This document shows, in pieces, positions 21,765-31,110 of a DNA stretch of 32,139 nt. Location of the stretch: positions 1 through 32,139 of the forward strand of contig JAENWU010000017.1 in assembly GCA_016649905.1 (NCBI GenBank). Direction: 5' to 3'. Within the stretch, counting starts at the first letter, position 1, and every line of letters starts with the position of its first letter. Made by a program: the position numbers and the translations under genes. The stretch comes from Thermoleophilia bacterium. GTDB taxonomy: Bacteria > Actinomycetota > Thermoleophilia > Solirubrobacterales > 70-9. Below the pieces are notes generated by a model that was not told where the DNA came from, made no database searches, and saw only the letters and a list, made by a program, of their open reading frames with translations.

Positions 21765-24655
21765 AGACCCGAATCGCATCGCTCCTCGCCAACCGCCGGC
21801 CCCTCGCTGCGGCTGGCCGTGCGAGCGCTCGGGCTTCCAAAGGCACCGGTGCGCCCTCAGCCCGCCTCGCCGCTTCGCTCTCCGCTCTGGTTGCGGCTCT
21901 GCTCCTGATCGCGGTTGCTCCCGTTGCCTCCGCCGCCGAATGCCCCAACGAAGCGATCCGCGAAGCGCAGGGCACCACCTATCTGCCGGACTGCATGGCG
22001 CTCGAGATGGTCAGCCCCCCGGTCAAGGGCAACCTCAAGGCATTTGGTCCGTCGATCTCTGCCGACGGCGAGCGTGTCCTCTTCGAATCACCCGCAGCGC
22101 TGGGAGAAACCCCGGGCCTCCTGAATGCAGCGCGGGAGAGATACGTAGCGAGTCGAGGAAACGAAGGCTGGGATACCGCCGCGACCACGCCTCCCGGCGA
22201 ATTCCACTTCGGCTGGGCAAAGGAAATCGGCCTCGGTGGACCGCTCGCGTTCACTCCCGACCTCGGGCGCTGGCTGTCAGTTCAGGCGACGATCGCGGAG
22301 GCGCAGGAAGGGGAGGCAACCGTGTACGAAGGCAGGCTCGATGGCACCTGGACCCGGCGCTCACCATTGCTGGTGCCCGCCGATGGCCACCACAACTCGA
22401 ACAACACGGAAGGCGCCGCGTCTGGCGTGTCGAACTTCCATGCACTCTCTGCCGACCTCTCCCACGTCTTCTTTCGCCCCGGAGACCCTTCTTCGCCCAC
22501 CCTCTCCTATCTTCCCGGCGACCCCCAGCCGAATTCGGTGCCGCCGCTGAGCTCAGGCGCCGGAGGTCCAGGAAATAGTCTTGCGACCTGGAACACCTAC
22601 GCGATTAAGGACGCCGCCGAAGGAGAGCCGACCGTGGCGCTGCTATCGCGTGATCTGACCGGCAAGGCGTGGGGCGGAGACTGCGGAGCCTGGGTCGGCG
22701 GCGGGGAACGCAGCGTGGCGGGGACCATCGGCTTTGGCAACGCCGGTGGTCGCAACCAGGGAGCGGTCTCGCCCGACGGCTCCCGGGTGCTCTTCTCGAC
22801 CCGGCCCGATCAGCCGCAGCCGCTCCCCTGGGAACTGCGCAAGCCGGCCTGCAACACGGTGGGAACCGCAAACACCACGGCGGGCTCGAACGAGCTCACC
22901 GCAGTCGTCAGCGCCAAAGGAACCGGCTCCCTGTCGGCGGGGTCGGCGGAGGTCACCGGCGTGACAACCGCCTCCGGCGTCTTCCTCGCCGGCCAGGCTG
23001 TCACCGGGCCCGGCGTGCCGCCTGGAACCACCATCACCGCTGTCGGCCCTGGGACGCTCGAACTCTCCGCCGGCGCCACCGCCTCAGGTTCGTCGGTCGC
23101 TCTCTCCGCCGGAGCCCAGCCCTTCGCGGTCGGCCAAGCGATCGAAGGCGCCGGCATTCCTGCGGGGACGACGATCACGGCCGTCAGCGGTCAGACGATC
23201 ACCCTCTCCGCGCCAGCCACCGCCACCGCGACCGGCGTGACCGTTTCCGCAGTCAACCCGATTCGCATCATGGAACGAAACGAGACGCCGTCGGGGATCG
23301 AGATCTCCGAACTCCTCCCAGCGACCCCGGCAGCTGGCAGCGACTTCTTCGAAGGCGCGTCGGTTGACGGCAGCCGGGTCTACTTCACGACGACTCGCCA
23401 GCTCGCTGGCGGCGACGGCGACGAAGGGGGAACCTGCAACGGCGATGTCTCCGTCTCGCAGCAGGGCTGCGATCTCTACCTCTACGAATCGACTCCCACC
23501 GGTCCGGAGATCGTGCAGGTCTCCGCGGGAGAAGCAACGGCTGGTCACCCGACGCCGGGTGTCGGGGCGCAGGTCTTTCGCGGCGTGACGGCGATTTCTG
23601 GCGACGGGTCGCACGTCTACTACGTGGCGCGCGGCGCACTTACCTCGGCCCCAAATCCAGACGGTGCGGTCCCGGCCGCCGGAGATCTGAACTTCTACCT
23701 CTACGAGCGAGATGCCGCCCATCCCAACGGTCGCACGGCGTTCGTCGGAGCGCTCGACTCGTCCTGCACCCCGGTTTCTAACCCATTTGAAGGTGGGCCG
23801 GACTGCAGCGAGCTGGTCGGCGCCGTGCAAAGCTATGCATCCATAGCGGTTCCCGTACCGTATCGGGGCAGCGACGGTGCCGGAAACGAGATCGGCGGCG
23901 ATGGCCACGTTCTGGTCTTCCAATCGACCGCGCCGCTCACCGCCGACGATCAGGACGGCAAGCACCTCGATGTCTTCCGCTACGACTCCAGCGCCGATCC
24001 TCCGACCCTCGAATGCGTGTCTTGCGCTCCCGGCGACGACGGCGACGAAAGTGCCTTCCACGTGGCGCCCCACGGTAGCCTGATCGGATATCCAGCCACG
24101 GAATTCGCCGAGCAGGGTCGGTGGGTTAGCGAAGACGGCCGCAGTATCGTCTTCGCCACGCAGGAGCCCCTCGTACCGGCCGACAACGACGGGCAAACCA
24201 ATCCCTATTTGTGGCAGATGGTCGGAGGGCAGGGCCAGCTGGTCCAACTCCCCGGTGCCGGGGTCCCGGTTGTTGGATCGACTGGACGGCTGCCCACGCC
24301 GACCGTGTCCGCCAGCGGCGAGGAGGTCGCCTTCGAAAGCTCTGAGCAACTTCTGCCGTGGGACGGCGACACCGCGCAGGACATCTACCTCGCCCGGGTC
24401 GACGGCGGTTTCCCGAACCCAGCCAGCCAGACCTTCTGCGAAGGCGAAGCCTGTCAAGGCCCACCCGCACCGGGGCTCGACACCCAGATCGCGGCGAGCA
24501 GCGCGTTCAGCGGCCGAGGCAACGTCAAGCAGCCCAAGCCCTGCGGTAAGGGCCAGGTGCGAAAGAAGGGCAAGTGCGTGAAAAGAAAGCACCACCACAA
24601 CAAGCACAAGCGCGGGCGCTGGGCAGAGCGGGCGCACCGGGGAGCGGCCAGATGA
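21761..24655 (+). CDS. Secreted PD40/WD40-like beta-propeller protein with an inserted repeat module
   Basis: 964 residues. GTG start 5 nt after AGGAG (21751-21755). A long twin-Arg-free signal peptide ends LLLIAVAPVASAA. The body carries at least six PD40 repeats (SADGERVLFES, SPDGSRVLFSTR, SVDGSRVYFTTT, SGDGSHVYYVA, SEDGRSIVFATQ, SASGEEVAFESSE), the TolB-type propeller blade. Between ELRKPACN and PIRIMERNE a ~130-residue Gly/Thr/Ala-rich module (about residues 366-498) breaks the propeller. The C-terminus is CGKGQVRKKGKCVKRK followed by a His/Lys/Arg-rich tail, which suggests binding to acidic wall polymers. No enzymatic motif. Its stop overlaps an ATG of the next gene's frame, and the two make one operon ending at the 29609 terminator. 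Confidence 0.82.
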   Translation: MKTRIASLLANRRPLAAAGRASARASKGTGAPSARLAASLSALVAALLLIAVAPVASAAECPNEAIREAQGTTYLPDCMALEMVSPPVKGNLKAFGPSISADGERVLFESPAALGETPGLLNAARERYVASRGNEGWDTAATTPPGEFHFGWAKEIGLGGPLAFTPDLGRWLSVQATIAEAQEGEATVYEGRLDGTWTRRSPLLVPADGHHNSNNTEGAASGVSNFHALSADLSHVFFRPGDPSSPTLSYLPGDPQPNSVPPLSSGAGGPGNSLATWNTYAIKDAAEGEPTVALLSRDLTGKAWGGDCGAWVGGGERSVAGTIGFGNAGGRNQGAVSPDGSRVLFSTRPDQPQPLPWELRKPACNTVGTANTTAGSNELTAVVSAKGTGSLSAGSAEVTGVTTASGVFLAGQAVTGPGVPPGTTITAVGPGTLELSAGATASGSSVALSAGAQPFAVGQAIEGAGIPAGTTITAVSGQTITLSAPATATATGVTVSAVNPIRIMERNETPSGIEISELLPATPAAGSDFFEGASVDGSRVYFTTTRQLAGGDGDEGGTCNGDVSVSQQGCDLYLYESTPTGPEIVQVSAGEATAGHPTPGVGAQVFRGVTAISGDGSHVYYVARGALTSAPNPDGAVPAAGDLNFYLYERDAAHPNGRTAFVGALDSSCTPVSNPFEGGPDCSELVGAVQSYASIAVPVPYRGSDGAGNEIGGDGHVLVFQSTAPLTADDQDGKHLDVFRYDSSADPPTLECVSCAPGDDGDESAFHVAPHGSLIGYPATEFAEQGRWVSEDGRSIVFATQEPLVPADNDGQTNPYLWQMVGGQGQLVQLPGAGVPVVGSTGRLPTPTVSASGEEVAFESSEQLLPWDGDTAQDIYLARVDGGFPNPASQTFCEGEACQGPPAPGLDTQIAASSAFSGRGNVKQPKPCGKGQVRKKGKCVKRKHHHNKHKRGRWAERAHRGAAR
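22858..23254 (+). repeat. GIPAGTTIT-type repeat module inserted in the PD40 protein (two sub-repeats)
   Basis: Encodes two ~58-residue sub-repeats, each with 'F.vGQ.v.G.G(I/V)P.GTTITAV....L.LSA.ATA'. The first begins GTGSLSAGSAEVTGVTT, the second FAVGQAIEGAGIPAGTTIT. The same type of sub-repeat is found in phage tail and bacterial surface proteins. Boundaries are estimated from where propeller-like sequence stops and resumes. Confidence 0.65.
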
Positions 24656-24696
24656 GCGCCGTAGCCACCCCCAGTCAGCGGATCAATCCCTTCGAG

Positions 24697-24703
24697 AAGG
24701 AGG
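24697..24703 (+). promoter_or_regulatory. Strong ribosome binding site deciding a TTG start
   Basis: AAGGAGG, fully complementary to the 16S 3' end, 8 nt before a TTG at 24712. It lies inside the frame that also has an ATG at 24652, and suggests translation starts at the TTG. Confidence 0.6.
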
Positions 24704-24711
24704 CTCTGAAA

Positions 24712-27700
24712 TTGACGACGTCTCACCGAATCTTCGGCCTTGGCCAAGTTGCCATCGCCATCGGCCTGGCCGGCCTCCTGGCACTGCTGACCGCCGGCCC
24801 GGTCCAGGCGGCGCCGCAGCTCGACCTCTCGATCTCGCACACGCCGACCACGATGCCGCGTAACGACGAACAGCTCACTTATCAGTTGCAAGTGAAGAAC
24901 ACCGCGCCGGCCTCACCGTCGGTTGGCTCGACGCTGATCTGCGACGGCGTTCCAGCGGCCTTCGGAGGGACTAAGAACTGGATCGGGAGCCCGACTCCCA
25001 GTTTCAAGTACCGTTGGCTTCGCAACGGCGAACCGATCCCGGGGGCGAGCGGTGTGGTTCCGCCCGGAGGTCCCCTGCCGACCTATGATGTCGCCGCCGC
25101 CGACGCCGGCGCCGCATTGCAGTGCGAAGTAACCGGGACCGTCCAGGCCTACAACCCGGCCCAAGACGTGAGCGTCGCCGTGGACTCCATGCCCCCCATC
25201 CCGATCGAACCGCCGTCCTCGCCGCTTCCCCCGACCGCGCCTACCGGCAACCCATCGAAGCCGGCGATAACCACCGTGGAAACGACGAAGCGCCTCTGCA
25301 CGGCGCCCAGCAACTGGACGGGCTCGCCGAGCTGGACCTATCGCTGGCTTCGCAACGGGTCGCCGATCGCTGGCGCCATCGGCTCAAAATACGAACCGCT
25401 CGTGGCAACCGCCAATACGACCACGGTTGCCGGGGAAGCCAATGTGCTCAAAGCAGTCACCACCACCAAGGGAGCCGGGACCCTTACCTCGGGCAGCGCG
25501 ACCGTCTCTGGGGTCACGACTACGGTCGGCAACTTCCTGGTTGGTCAGACGGTGACTGCAGGCAACGGCACCCCGGCTGAAGGTATCCCGGCCGGCACGA
25601 CCGTGGTCTCGGTCGGGGCGGGAAGCATTGAACTCTCCGCCGCCGCCACCGCCAGCGGGGCCAAAGCCCTCTCCGGCGGCGCCCTGCCCTTCGCCGTTGG
25701 CCAGTCGATCAGCGGCACCGGCATCCCGGTCGGGACGAGGATCACCGCTGTCAGTGGCCAGACCCTTACCATCTCGGCCAACGCAACTGCGATCGCCACC
25801 GGCGTGCCCGTGGCGGCAACCGCTCCTGCGTCCGCGACCCTGACCGCGGGGTCGAACAGCGTGACTGTCGTCACCTCCGCGACCGGTACCGGGAACCTGA
25901 CCTCCGGCAACAAAAACGTCACCGGCGTCAGCACCTCCACCGGCACTTTCGTCGTCGGCCAGCCGATCAGCGGCACCGGCATCCCGGCGGGCGCGACCAT
26001 CGCCAAAGTCGGCGCCGGCACGCTCGAACTTTCCGTGAATGCCACCGCCTCCGGCGTCCAGAGCCTTTCGGCCGGCGCTACCGCACCGTTCGCGGTTGGC
26101 CAAGAAATCACCGGAGCCGGCATCCCGGCGGGCACCACCGTGACGGGCGTCAGCGGCTCGACCCTGACGCTCTCCGCCAATGCGACCGCCACCGCCTCGG
26201 AAGTCGCCCTCTGGGGCACGACCGCGGGGCCCGATAACGGCGTTTCTCTCCAGTGCGAAGTCACCGGCAGAACGGGCAGCGGCGAAGCGCCGACCGGCGG
26301 CCGGGCGGTGGCGATCTCGAGTCGGGAAGCGATTGGCGCAGCCCCTCCCGGCGTGAGCACGAATCCTGGTAACTTTCCGGGAGGAGGGACGAATCCCACC
26401 GTGCTCACCGGGGACGCCACGGCCGGAACGATGACGCTTGAATTGGAACTCCCGGCCGGCGAGGAAACCCGTGCCTTCGCGGTCTCGCAGGGGGAAGGTT
26501 GGTCGTGTACGACCTTGGAGCCGATTGGCATTGTCCACGGCAGCGTCAAGTGCGTGAAAAGCACCAGCCTCTTGCCGCAGGCCGAAGCAGCTGTCAGCGT
26601 CGCGACCTCGATCGGCGCCGACGCCCTTGACCCGTCGATCGCGACGGCAAGCATCTCCGGCGGCGGGTCGGCTCCCGATATGGTGGTGGACGAATTCCAC
26701 TTCCTGTCGCCGACTCCGTTTGGTGTTCAGGCATTCGAAGCCAACGCGCTCGATCAGGCGCAAGCCGACTACACCCAGGCAGGTGGGCATCCATTCTCCG
26801 CAACGGCGTCCTTCTCCCTCAACACGCGGATCGACAGGGAAGGGAACCCCGCTCCGATCGAATTCCTGAAGGATGTCGCCACTGACATTCCCAGAGGCTT
26901 CATCGGCAACCCGCAGGCGATTCCCGGACGTTGCGAAAACACGGATGCGATTCGGGACAACACGTTCACCGAACCGACCTGTCCGCCTGGTGCGATCGTC
27001 GGCAGCGTCGAAGTTCTCGTCGGGGGCCAGGGCGGAACTGGGGGTCCGTACAAGAACCTGCCGCTTTACGCGGTGCGACCCGAACGAGGCCTGCCCGCGC
27101 AGTTCGGATTCATGGTCCCCAACGGGAAGACGCTGATCACCCTGAAAACGCGGTTGCGACCGTCCGAAGGCTACGCGATTGGCGTCGACGCGCCATTGGC
27201 GCCCAAGGCCCCGGTGGTGCTGGCTGCGTCGGTCACCCTCTGCGGGTTCGGCGCCAACCTACAGGAGACGGGGGTCAACTCGAAATACCTGGGTGCTCCC
27301 GAAGTCACCGGTTGCAAACCGGCGGCCCAAGCCGGTGCCGAACCCGCCAACCCCCGACCCCTCCTCACCAATCCGGTGGAGTGCGTCGGAGGGGGTCCGA
27401 AGACCAAGCTCTCGGTCGACTCTTGGGACCGTCCGGCCGCGCACAACCGGGATGGCGGCCCGGACTACTCCGATCCGAATTGGCACTCGGAGACCTGGAC
27501 CTCTCCGTCACTCACCGGCTGCGAGCAAGTTCCCTTCGATCCCGCCATCGACCTTCGCCCGACTTCCGATCACGCAGACACGCCGACTGGCCTCGACGTC
27601 TCCCTCTCGTTGCCCAGCGCGGGCCTCGAAAACCCGACCGGCGTCGCCCAGGGCTACCTGAAGCGGGCGGTCGTCACCCTGCCGGAGGGAATGTCGGTCA

Positions 27701-29562
27701 ACCCCGCTGCGGCCGACGGACTGCAGGCTTGCACCCAGGCGCAGCTCGGGATGCATGATGGCGTGCCCGACAACGAACCAGTCGCCTGTCCCGACGCAAG
27801 CAAGATCGGCACGGCCGAGGCGACGACGCCGATCCTCGACGAGCCGCTCAGCGGCAGCATCTACATCGCCACGCAGGGGGACAACCCCTTCAAGTCCCTG
27901 CTCGGCCTTTACCTGGTGCTCGAATCGAAGGAGCGGGGCATTTTGATCAAGCTGCCCGGCAAGGTTGCCGCCGATCCTGTTACCGGCCAGTTGGTCACCA
28001 CCTTCGACAACAACCCGCAGGCGCCGATCGGATCTGTCGACCTGCACTTGAACGCTGGCAGCCGCGCGGCACTGCTGACGCCGCCCCGATGCGGCAGCTA
28101 CGACATCGTCTCTGAACTCACGCCCTGGTCGGCTACCGATCCCGACCACCCGACCGCCGCAGAGGTCCGTCGGAAGATCTCCACCTTCGAGGTGACCTCT
28201 GGCCCCGATGGTGGCCCCTGCCCCAGCGGTGCGCTCGAACCGCGCTTGAACGCCGGCCTAGCCAACCCTGTCGCCGGCACGACCAGCCCCTTCGCGGTGC
28301 AGCTCTCTCGCTCCGACGGCACCCAGCGCTTCGTCTCGCTCGACCTGATGATGCCAGCGGGGATCTCCGCCTACCTCAAGGGCATCCCGTATTGTCCTGA
28401 CGCGGCCTTGGCGGCGATCCCGGGCGGAGAAGGCACCGGGGCGGCGGAGCTCGCCTCGCCCTCCTGCCCGGCCGCGAGCCAGATCGGCACCGTTTCGGTC
28501 GGCGCCGGCGGCGGCTCCAACCCGTTCTACGTGAACACCGCCAAGGTCTACCTCGCCGGTCCCTACAAAGGCGCGCCGCTCAGCATCGCCGTCGTCGCCC
28601 CGGCCGTCGCCGGACCCTTCGATCTCGGCTCCGTCGTCGTCCGCTCCGGCGCTTACGTCAATCCCAAAACCGCCCAGATCACGGTCAAGTCCGACCCGAT
28701 TCCGACGATCTTGCATGGCATCCCACTGGACATCAGGGATATCCGGGTCTCGATCGACCGGCCAGACTTCACCCTGGCGCCGACCAACTGCGAAGCGATG
28801 GCGGTAAGCGCCAGCGTTACCGGCGAAGGCGGGGGCACGGCAAACGCCTCCAATCGCTTCCAGGTCGGCGAATGCGCCGCCCTGGGCTTCAAGCCGCAGC
28901 TGAACCTGAAGCTGAGCGGCGGCACCAAGCGCGACGCCCACCCGAAGCTGCGCGCGGAACTCAAGCAGCCAGCGGGCCAAGCCAATATCAACGGGGTCTC
29001 CGTGGTCTTGCCGCGGACCCAGTTCATCGACCAGGATCGGATCGGCAACGTCTGCACGCGGCCGCAGTTTGACGCGGAAGCGTGCCCGAAGAGCTCGATC
29101 CTCGGCAACGCGGTCGCCTACACCCCGTTGCTCGACGAGCCGCTGCGCGGCAAGGTCTACTTCCGCGCCAACGGCGGCGAACGCGAACTGCCCGACATGG
29201 TCGTCGACCTCAAGGGCCAGGTCCCGATCGAGCTGGTCGGCTACATCGACTCGGTCGGCAAGAAGGGCTCGGAAGTCTCGAGGATCCGCAACCGCTTCGC
29301 GGTCGTCCCCGACGCCCCGGTCACCAAGTTCGTCTTGAACCTCAAAGGCGGCAAGGAAGGCCTGCTGGTCAACAGCACCGACATCTGCGCCAAGAAGTTC
29401 AAGGCGACGGTGAAGATGCAGGCCCACAACGGCAGGGCTCGGAACTTCAGCCCGGTGATCAAGAACGACTGCGGCAAGAAGAAGAAGGGCAAAAAGGCTG
29501 GTAAGGGCAAGAAATCGGCGAAAGCCAGCACCCAGTGGTACCTGCGGGACGTCGCAGGCTGA
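24712..29562 (+). CDS. Giant secreted surface protein with Ig-like domains, GIPAG modules and CPxxSxIG repeats
   Basis: 1616 residues from the TTG behind AAGGAGG; an ATG at 24652, overlapping the upstream stop, would add 20 residues. Signal peptide VAIAIGLAGLLALLTAGPVQA. Two Ig-like domains follow, recognised by 'YRWLRNGxPIxGA' and 'LQCEVTG'. The second is split by two GIPAG modules (25411-26226). A long region specific to this lineage comes next, with four repeats beginning CPPGAIVG, CPDASKIG, CPAASQIG and CPKSSILG, each followed by a beta-rich 'L.G.vY' segment. Before the end stands VTKFVLNLKGGKEGLLVNS, also found in the 31111 fragment. The tail is Lys-rich (CGKKKKGKKAGKGKKSAK). Exported and probably wall-bound; function unknown. 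Followed by a strong terminator. Confidence 0.82.
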   Translation: MTTSHRIFGLGQVAIAIGLAGLLALLTAGPVQAAPQLDLSISHTPTTMPRNDEQLTYQLQVKNTAPASPSVGSTLICDGVPAAFGGTKNWIGSPTPSFKYRWLRNGEPIPGASGVVPPGGPLPTYDVAAADAGAALQCEVTGTVQAYNPAQDVSVAVDSMPPIPIEPPSSPLPPTAPTGNPSKPAITTVETTKRLCTAPSNWTGSPSWTYRWLRNGSPIAGAIGSKYEPLVATANTTTVAGEANVLKAVTTTKGAGTLTSGSATVSGVTTTVGNFLVGQTVTAGNGTPAEGIPAGTTVVSVGAGSIELSAAATASGAKALSGGALPFAVGQSISGTGIPVGTRITAVSGQTLTISANATAIATGVPVAATAPASATLTAGSNSVTVVTSATGTGNLTSGNKNVTGVSTSTGTFVVGQPISGTGIPAGATIAKVGAGTLELSVNATASGVQSLSAGATAPFAVGQEITGAGIPAGTTVTGVSGSTLTLSANATATASEVALWGTTAGPDNGVSLQCEVTGRTGSGEAPTGGRAVAISSREAIGAAPPGVSTNPGNFPGGGTNPTVLTGDATAGTMTLELELPAGEETRAFAVSQGEGWSCTTLEPIGIVHGSVKCVKSTSLLPQAEAAVSVATSIGADALDPSIATASISGGGSAPDMVVDEFHFLSPTPFGVQAFEANALDQAQADYTQAGGHPFSATASFSLNTRIDREGNPAPIEFLKDVATDIPRGFIGNPQAIPGRCENTDAIRDNTFTEPTCPPGAIVGSVEVLVGGQGGTGGPYKNLPLYAVRPERGLPAQFGFMVPNGKTLITLKTRLRPSEGYAIGVDAPLAPKAPVVLAASVTLCGFGANLQETGVNSKYLGAPEVTGCKPAAQAGAEPANPRPLLTNPVECVGGGPKTKLSVDSWDRPAAHNRDGGPDYSDPNWHSETWTSPSLTGCEQVPFDPAIDLRPTSDHADTPTGLDVSLSLPSAGLENPTGVAQGYLKRAVVTLPEGMSVNPAAADGLQACTQAQLGMHDGVPDNEPVACPDASKIGTAEATTPILDEPLSGSIYIATQGDNPFKSLLGLYLVLESKERGILIKLPGKVAADPVTGQLVTTFDNNPQAPIGSVDLHLNAGSRAALLTPPRCGSYDIVSELTPWSATDPDHPTAAEVRRKISTFEVTSGPDGGPCPSGALEPRLNAGLANPVAGTTSPFAVQLSRSDGTQRFVSLDLMMPAGISAYLKGIPYCPDAALAAIPGGEGTGAAELASPSCPAASQIGTVSVGAGGGSNPFYVNTAKVYLAGPYKGAPLSIAVVAPAVAGPFDLGSVVVRSGAYVNPKTAQITVKSDPIPTILHGIPLDIRDIRVSIDRPDFTLAPTNCEAMAVSASVTGEGGGTANASNRFQVGECAALGFKPQLNLKLSGGTKRDAHPKLRAELKQPAGQANINGVSVVLPRTQFIDQDRIGNVCTRPQFDAEACPKSSILGNAVAYTPLLDEPLRGKVYFRANGGERELPDMVVDLKGQVPIELVGYIDSVGKKGSEVSRIRNRFAVVPDAPVTKFVLNLKGGKEGLLVNSTDICAKKFKATVKMQAHNGRARNFSPVIKNDCGKKKKGKKAGKGKKSAKASTQWYLRDVAG
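25411..26226 (+). repeat. Two GIPAGTTIT-type modules (four sub-repeats) inserted in an Ig-like domain
   Basis: Two modules of ~135 residues, about 25411-25824 and 25825-26222, each with two sub-repeats, e.g. FVVGQPISGTGIPAGATIAKV and FAVGQEITGAGIPAGTTVTGV. They sit between SKYEPLVATA and DNGVSLQCEVTG, i.e. inside one Ig-like fold, and match the module of the upstream PD40 protein in order and wording. Confidence 0.7.
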
Positions 29563-29608
29563 CCCTGGCGCGCTGCAATGCACTGCCCGGGCACGTTATA
29601 TCTGGACT

Positions 29609-29646
29609 AAAGAAGGGGCTGGCTCGGTGAGCCAGCCCCTTCTTTT
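29609..29646 (+). terminator. Rho-independent terminator of the surface-protein operon
   Basis: Perfect 17-bp stem, 29609-29625 with 29629-29645, GGT loop, then TTTT overlapping the 3' arm. It stands 47 nt after the stop codon at 29562. A-rich bases on the 5' side could also let it work on the other strand. The following ~250 nt (29647-29901) hold no gene I can support and are less GC-rich than the surroundings. Confidence 0.92.
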
Positions 29647-29901
29647 CGCGCCTATGTAGCTAAAAAATGGACTTTGGCAGATCATGTACTGACATCTACA
29701 GTCCTGGGGCTGTCGCGTTCAGACGGCGGGAGTGTGCACCGTGTTGGGGAATCGCAGAGTTGGATGTCGTCCGCTCCCTGTGGCGGCTCCAAGGCACAAA
29801 TGGCTATTCGGCGTCGGGGGTCTCCCAACTCCCGGCGCCAATGCCTGTCGCTTCAGCAGACGTGAACCGGACGCAATCCAGAACGGCCCTGCCGCAGAGC
29901 G

Positions 29902-30218
29902 GTGCAGATGCCGCTCGCCGGGGTGCTGGCCGAGAGCTGCACCGGTTCGGGCCCGGACTGGCCGGAGAAGCTGATCGCGGCGATCGAGAGCAGCCTCCAG
30001 TTCGCCGCGGAAGCACCCGAGCAGGTGCGCCTGCTCCTGCTCGATGCGGTGGCGATCGATGCCGTGCTCGCAGCCGCCGCGCGGTGGCCGGCGGGGCCAG
30101 CGCTCTGGTCTCCCCCGACGCTGGCTTCGCCGCGCTGGAGGTGGTCGAACACGTCGTCCCAGATGCGAGCGGCGTTGCCACCCTGCTCGCAGACCGGGGT
30201 AACCTCAGCCGGGGATGA
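29902..30218 (+). pseudogene. Frameshifted TetR C-terminal-domain-like remnant without HTH
   Basis: In the frame starting at the GTG at 29902, residues ESCTGSGPDWPEKLIAAIES and AEAPEQVRLLLLDAVA look like helices of a TetR ligand domain. After about 30075 the sensible reading moves to another frame (AGGASALVSPDAGFAALEVVEH and on), ending with a TGA at 30216-30218. No helix-turn-helix is present upstream. The stop overlaps the ATG of the next gene (ATGA), so it was probably once an intact HTH-less gene coupled to it. A similar intact N-terminus begins at 32003. Confidence 0.45.
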
Positions 30219-31015
30219 GGGGACGGGCGAGGAGCACCCTGGGCATCGCCACCGCACTGGCGGTCCTCTTCGGCTGCGCCTCGCTAGCCTCCGCCGAGCT
30301 GACCGCGCGCGGCGACCTCTTCATCAAGTTCGAAGGGGGCATCGCTCCCCGGGCGCTGCCGCGTACGGCACGGGCGCCGATCTCGGTCAGCGTCGCCGGT
30401 ACGGTCAGGACCCTCTCCGGAGAGCGGCCGCCGGCGCTGCGCAAGATCTCGATCGCAATCAACCGCGGCGGTCGCCTCGACACCCACGGCCTGCCGATCT
30501 GCCACCGCAACGAGATCGAGCCCTCGACCACCGCGCAGGCGCTGGCGATCTGCGGCGATGCCCTGGTCGGGACCGGGTCCTACGACGCCGACCTCGCCTT
30601 CCCCGAACAGTCGGCCTTCCCCACCCGCGGCCGCATCCTCGCCTTCAACGCGATCGAAGGCGGCAAGCGCGCGATCCTCGCCCACGTCTACGGCACCAGC
30701 CCGATCCCGATCGCCCGCATCATCGTCTTCCACGTGCGCGAAACCGCCGGGACCTACGGGACGACGATCACCGGCTACCTGCCGGCCTCCGAAAACCGCT
30801 ACGGCTACCTGAAACGGATCAGCCTCTCCCTGCACCGGGTCTTCACCTACCGAGGCAAGCGCCGCAGCTACCTCAGCGCCGCCTGCGAAGCGCCCCCCGG
30901 CTTCCCCGGGGCGGCGTTCCCGTTCGCCCGCGTATCGATGGCCTTCGCCGACCGGCGCGCTCTCTCCTCGGTCCTGACCCGCAGCTGCAAGGTGCGTGCT
31001 GCCATTCGTCCTTGA
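30215..31015 (+). CDS. Secreted protein of unknown function (Solirubrobacterales-type)
   Basis: 266 residues from an ATG at 30215. Signal peptide TLGIATALAVLFGCASLASA, cleaved before ELTARGD. The mature part is beta-rich with paired Cys (PICHRNEIEPST, LAICGDALVG, SAACEAPPGF, TRSCKVR). The closing portion YGYLKRISLSLHRVFTYRGKRRSYLSAACEAP follows a pattern I recall from secreted proteins of Thermoleophilia. No catalytic motif or anchor. Its start overlaps the stop of the TetR-C-like remnant. Exported; role unknown. Confidence 0.75.
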   Translation: MRGRARSTLGIATALAVLFGCASLASAELTARGDLFIKFEGGIAPRALPRTARAPISVSVAGTVRTLSGERPPALRKISIAINRGGRLDTHGLPICHRNEIEPSTTAQALAICGDALVGTGSYDADLAFPEQSAFPTRGRILAFNAIEGGKRAILAHVYGTSPIPIARIIVFHVRETAGTYGTTITGYLPASENRYGYLKRISLSLHRVFTYRGKRRSYLSAACEAPPGFPGAAFPFARVSMAFADRRALSSVLTRSCKVRAAIRP

Positions 31016-31032
31016 ATACGACAGAGCAATAC

Positions 31033-31087
31033 CAATCGCCCTCAAATCATCCGACGACCAGCCCCCGGACCTGGCAATCGCCCTCAA
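31033..31087 (+). repeat. 13-bp direct repeat pair near a gene fragment
   Basis: CAATCGCCCTCAA occurs at 31033-31045 and 31075-31087, 42 bp apart start to start, just before the surface-protein fragment. It may mark a recombination junction; chance is not excluded. Confidence 0.4.
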
Positions 31088-31110
31088 GGTCTCGACGCCA
31101 GCCGGGTGAC

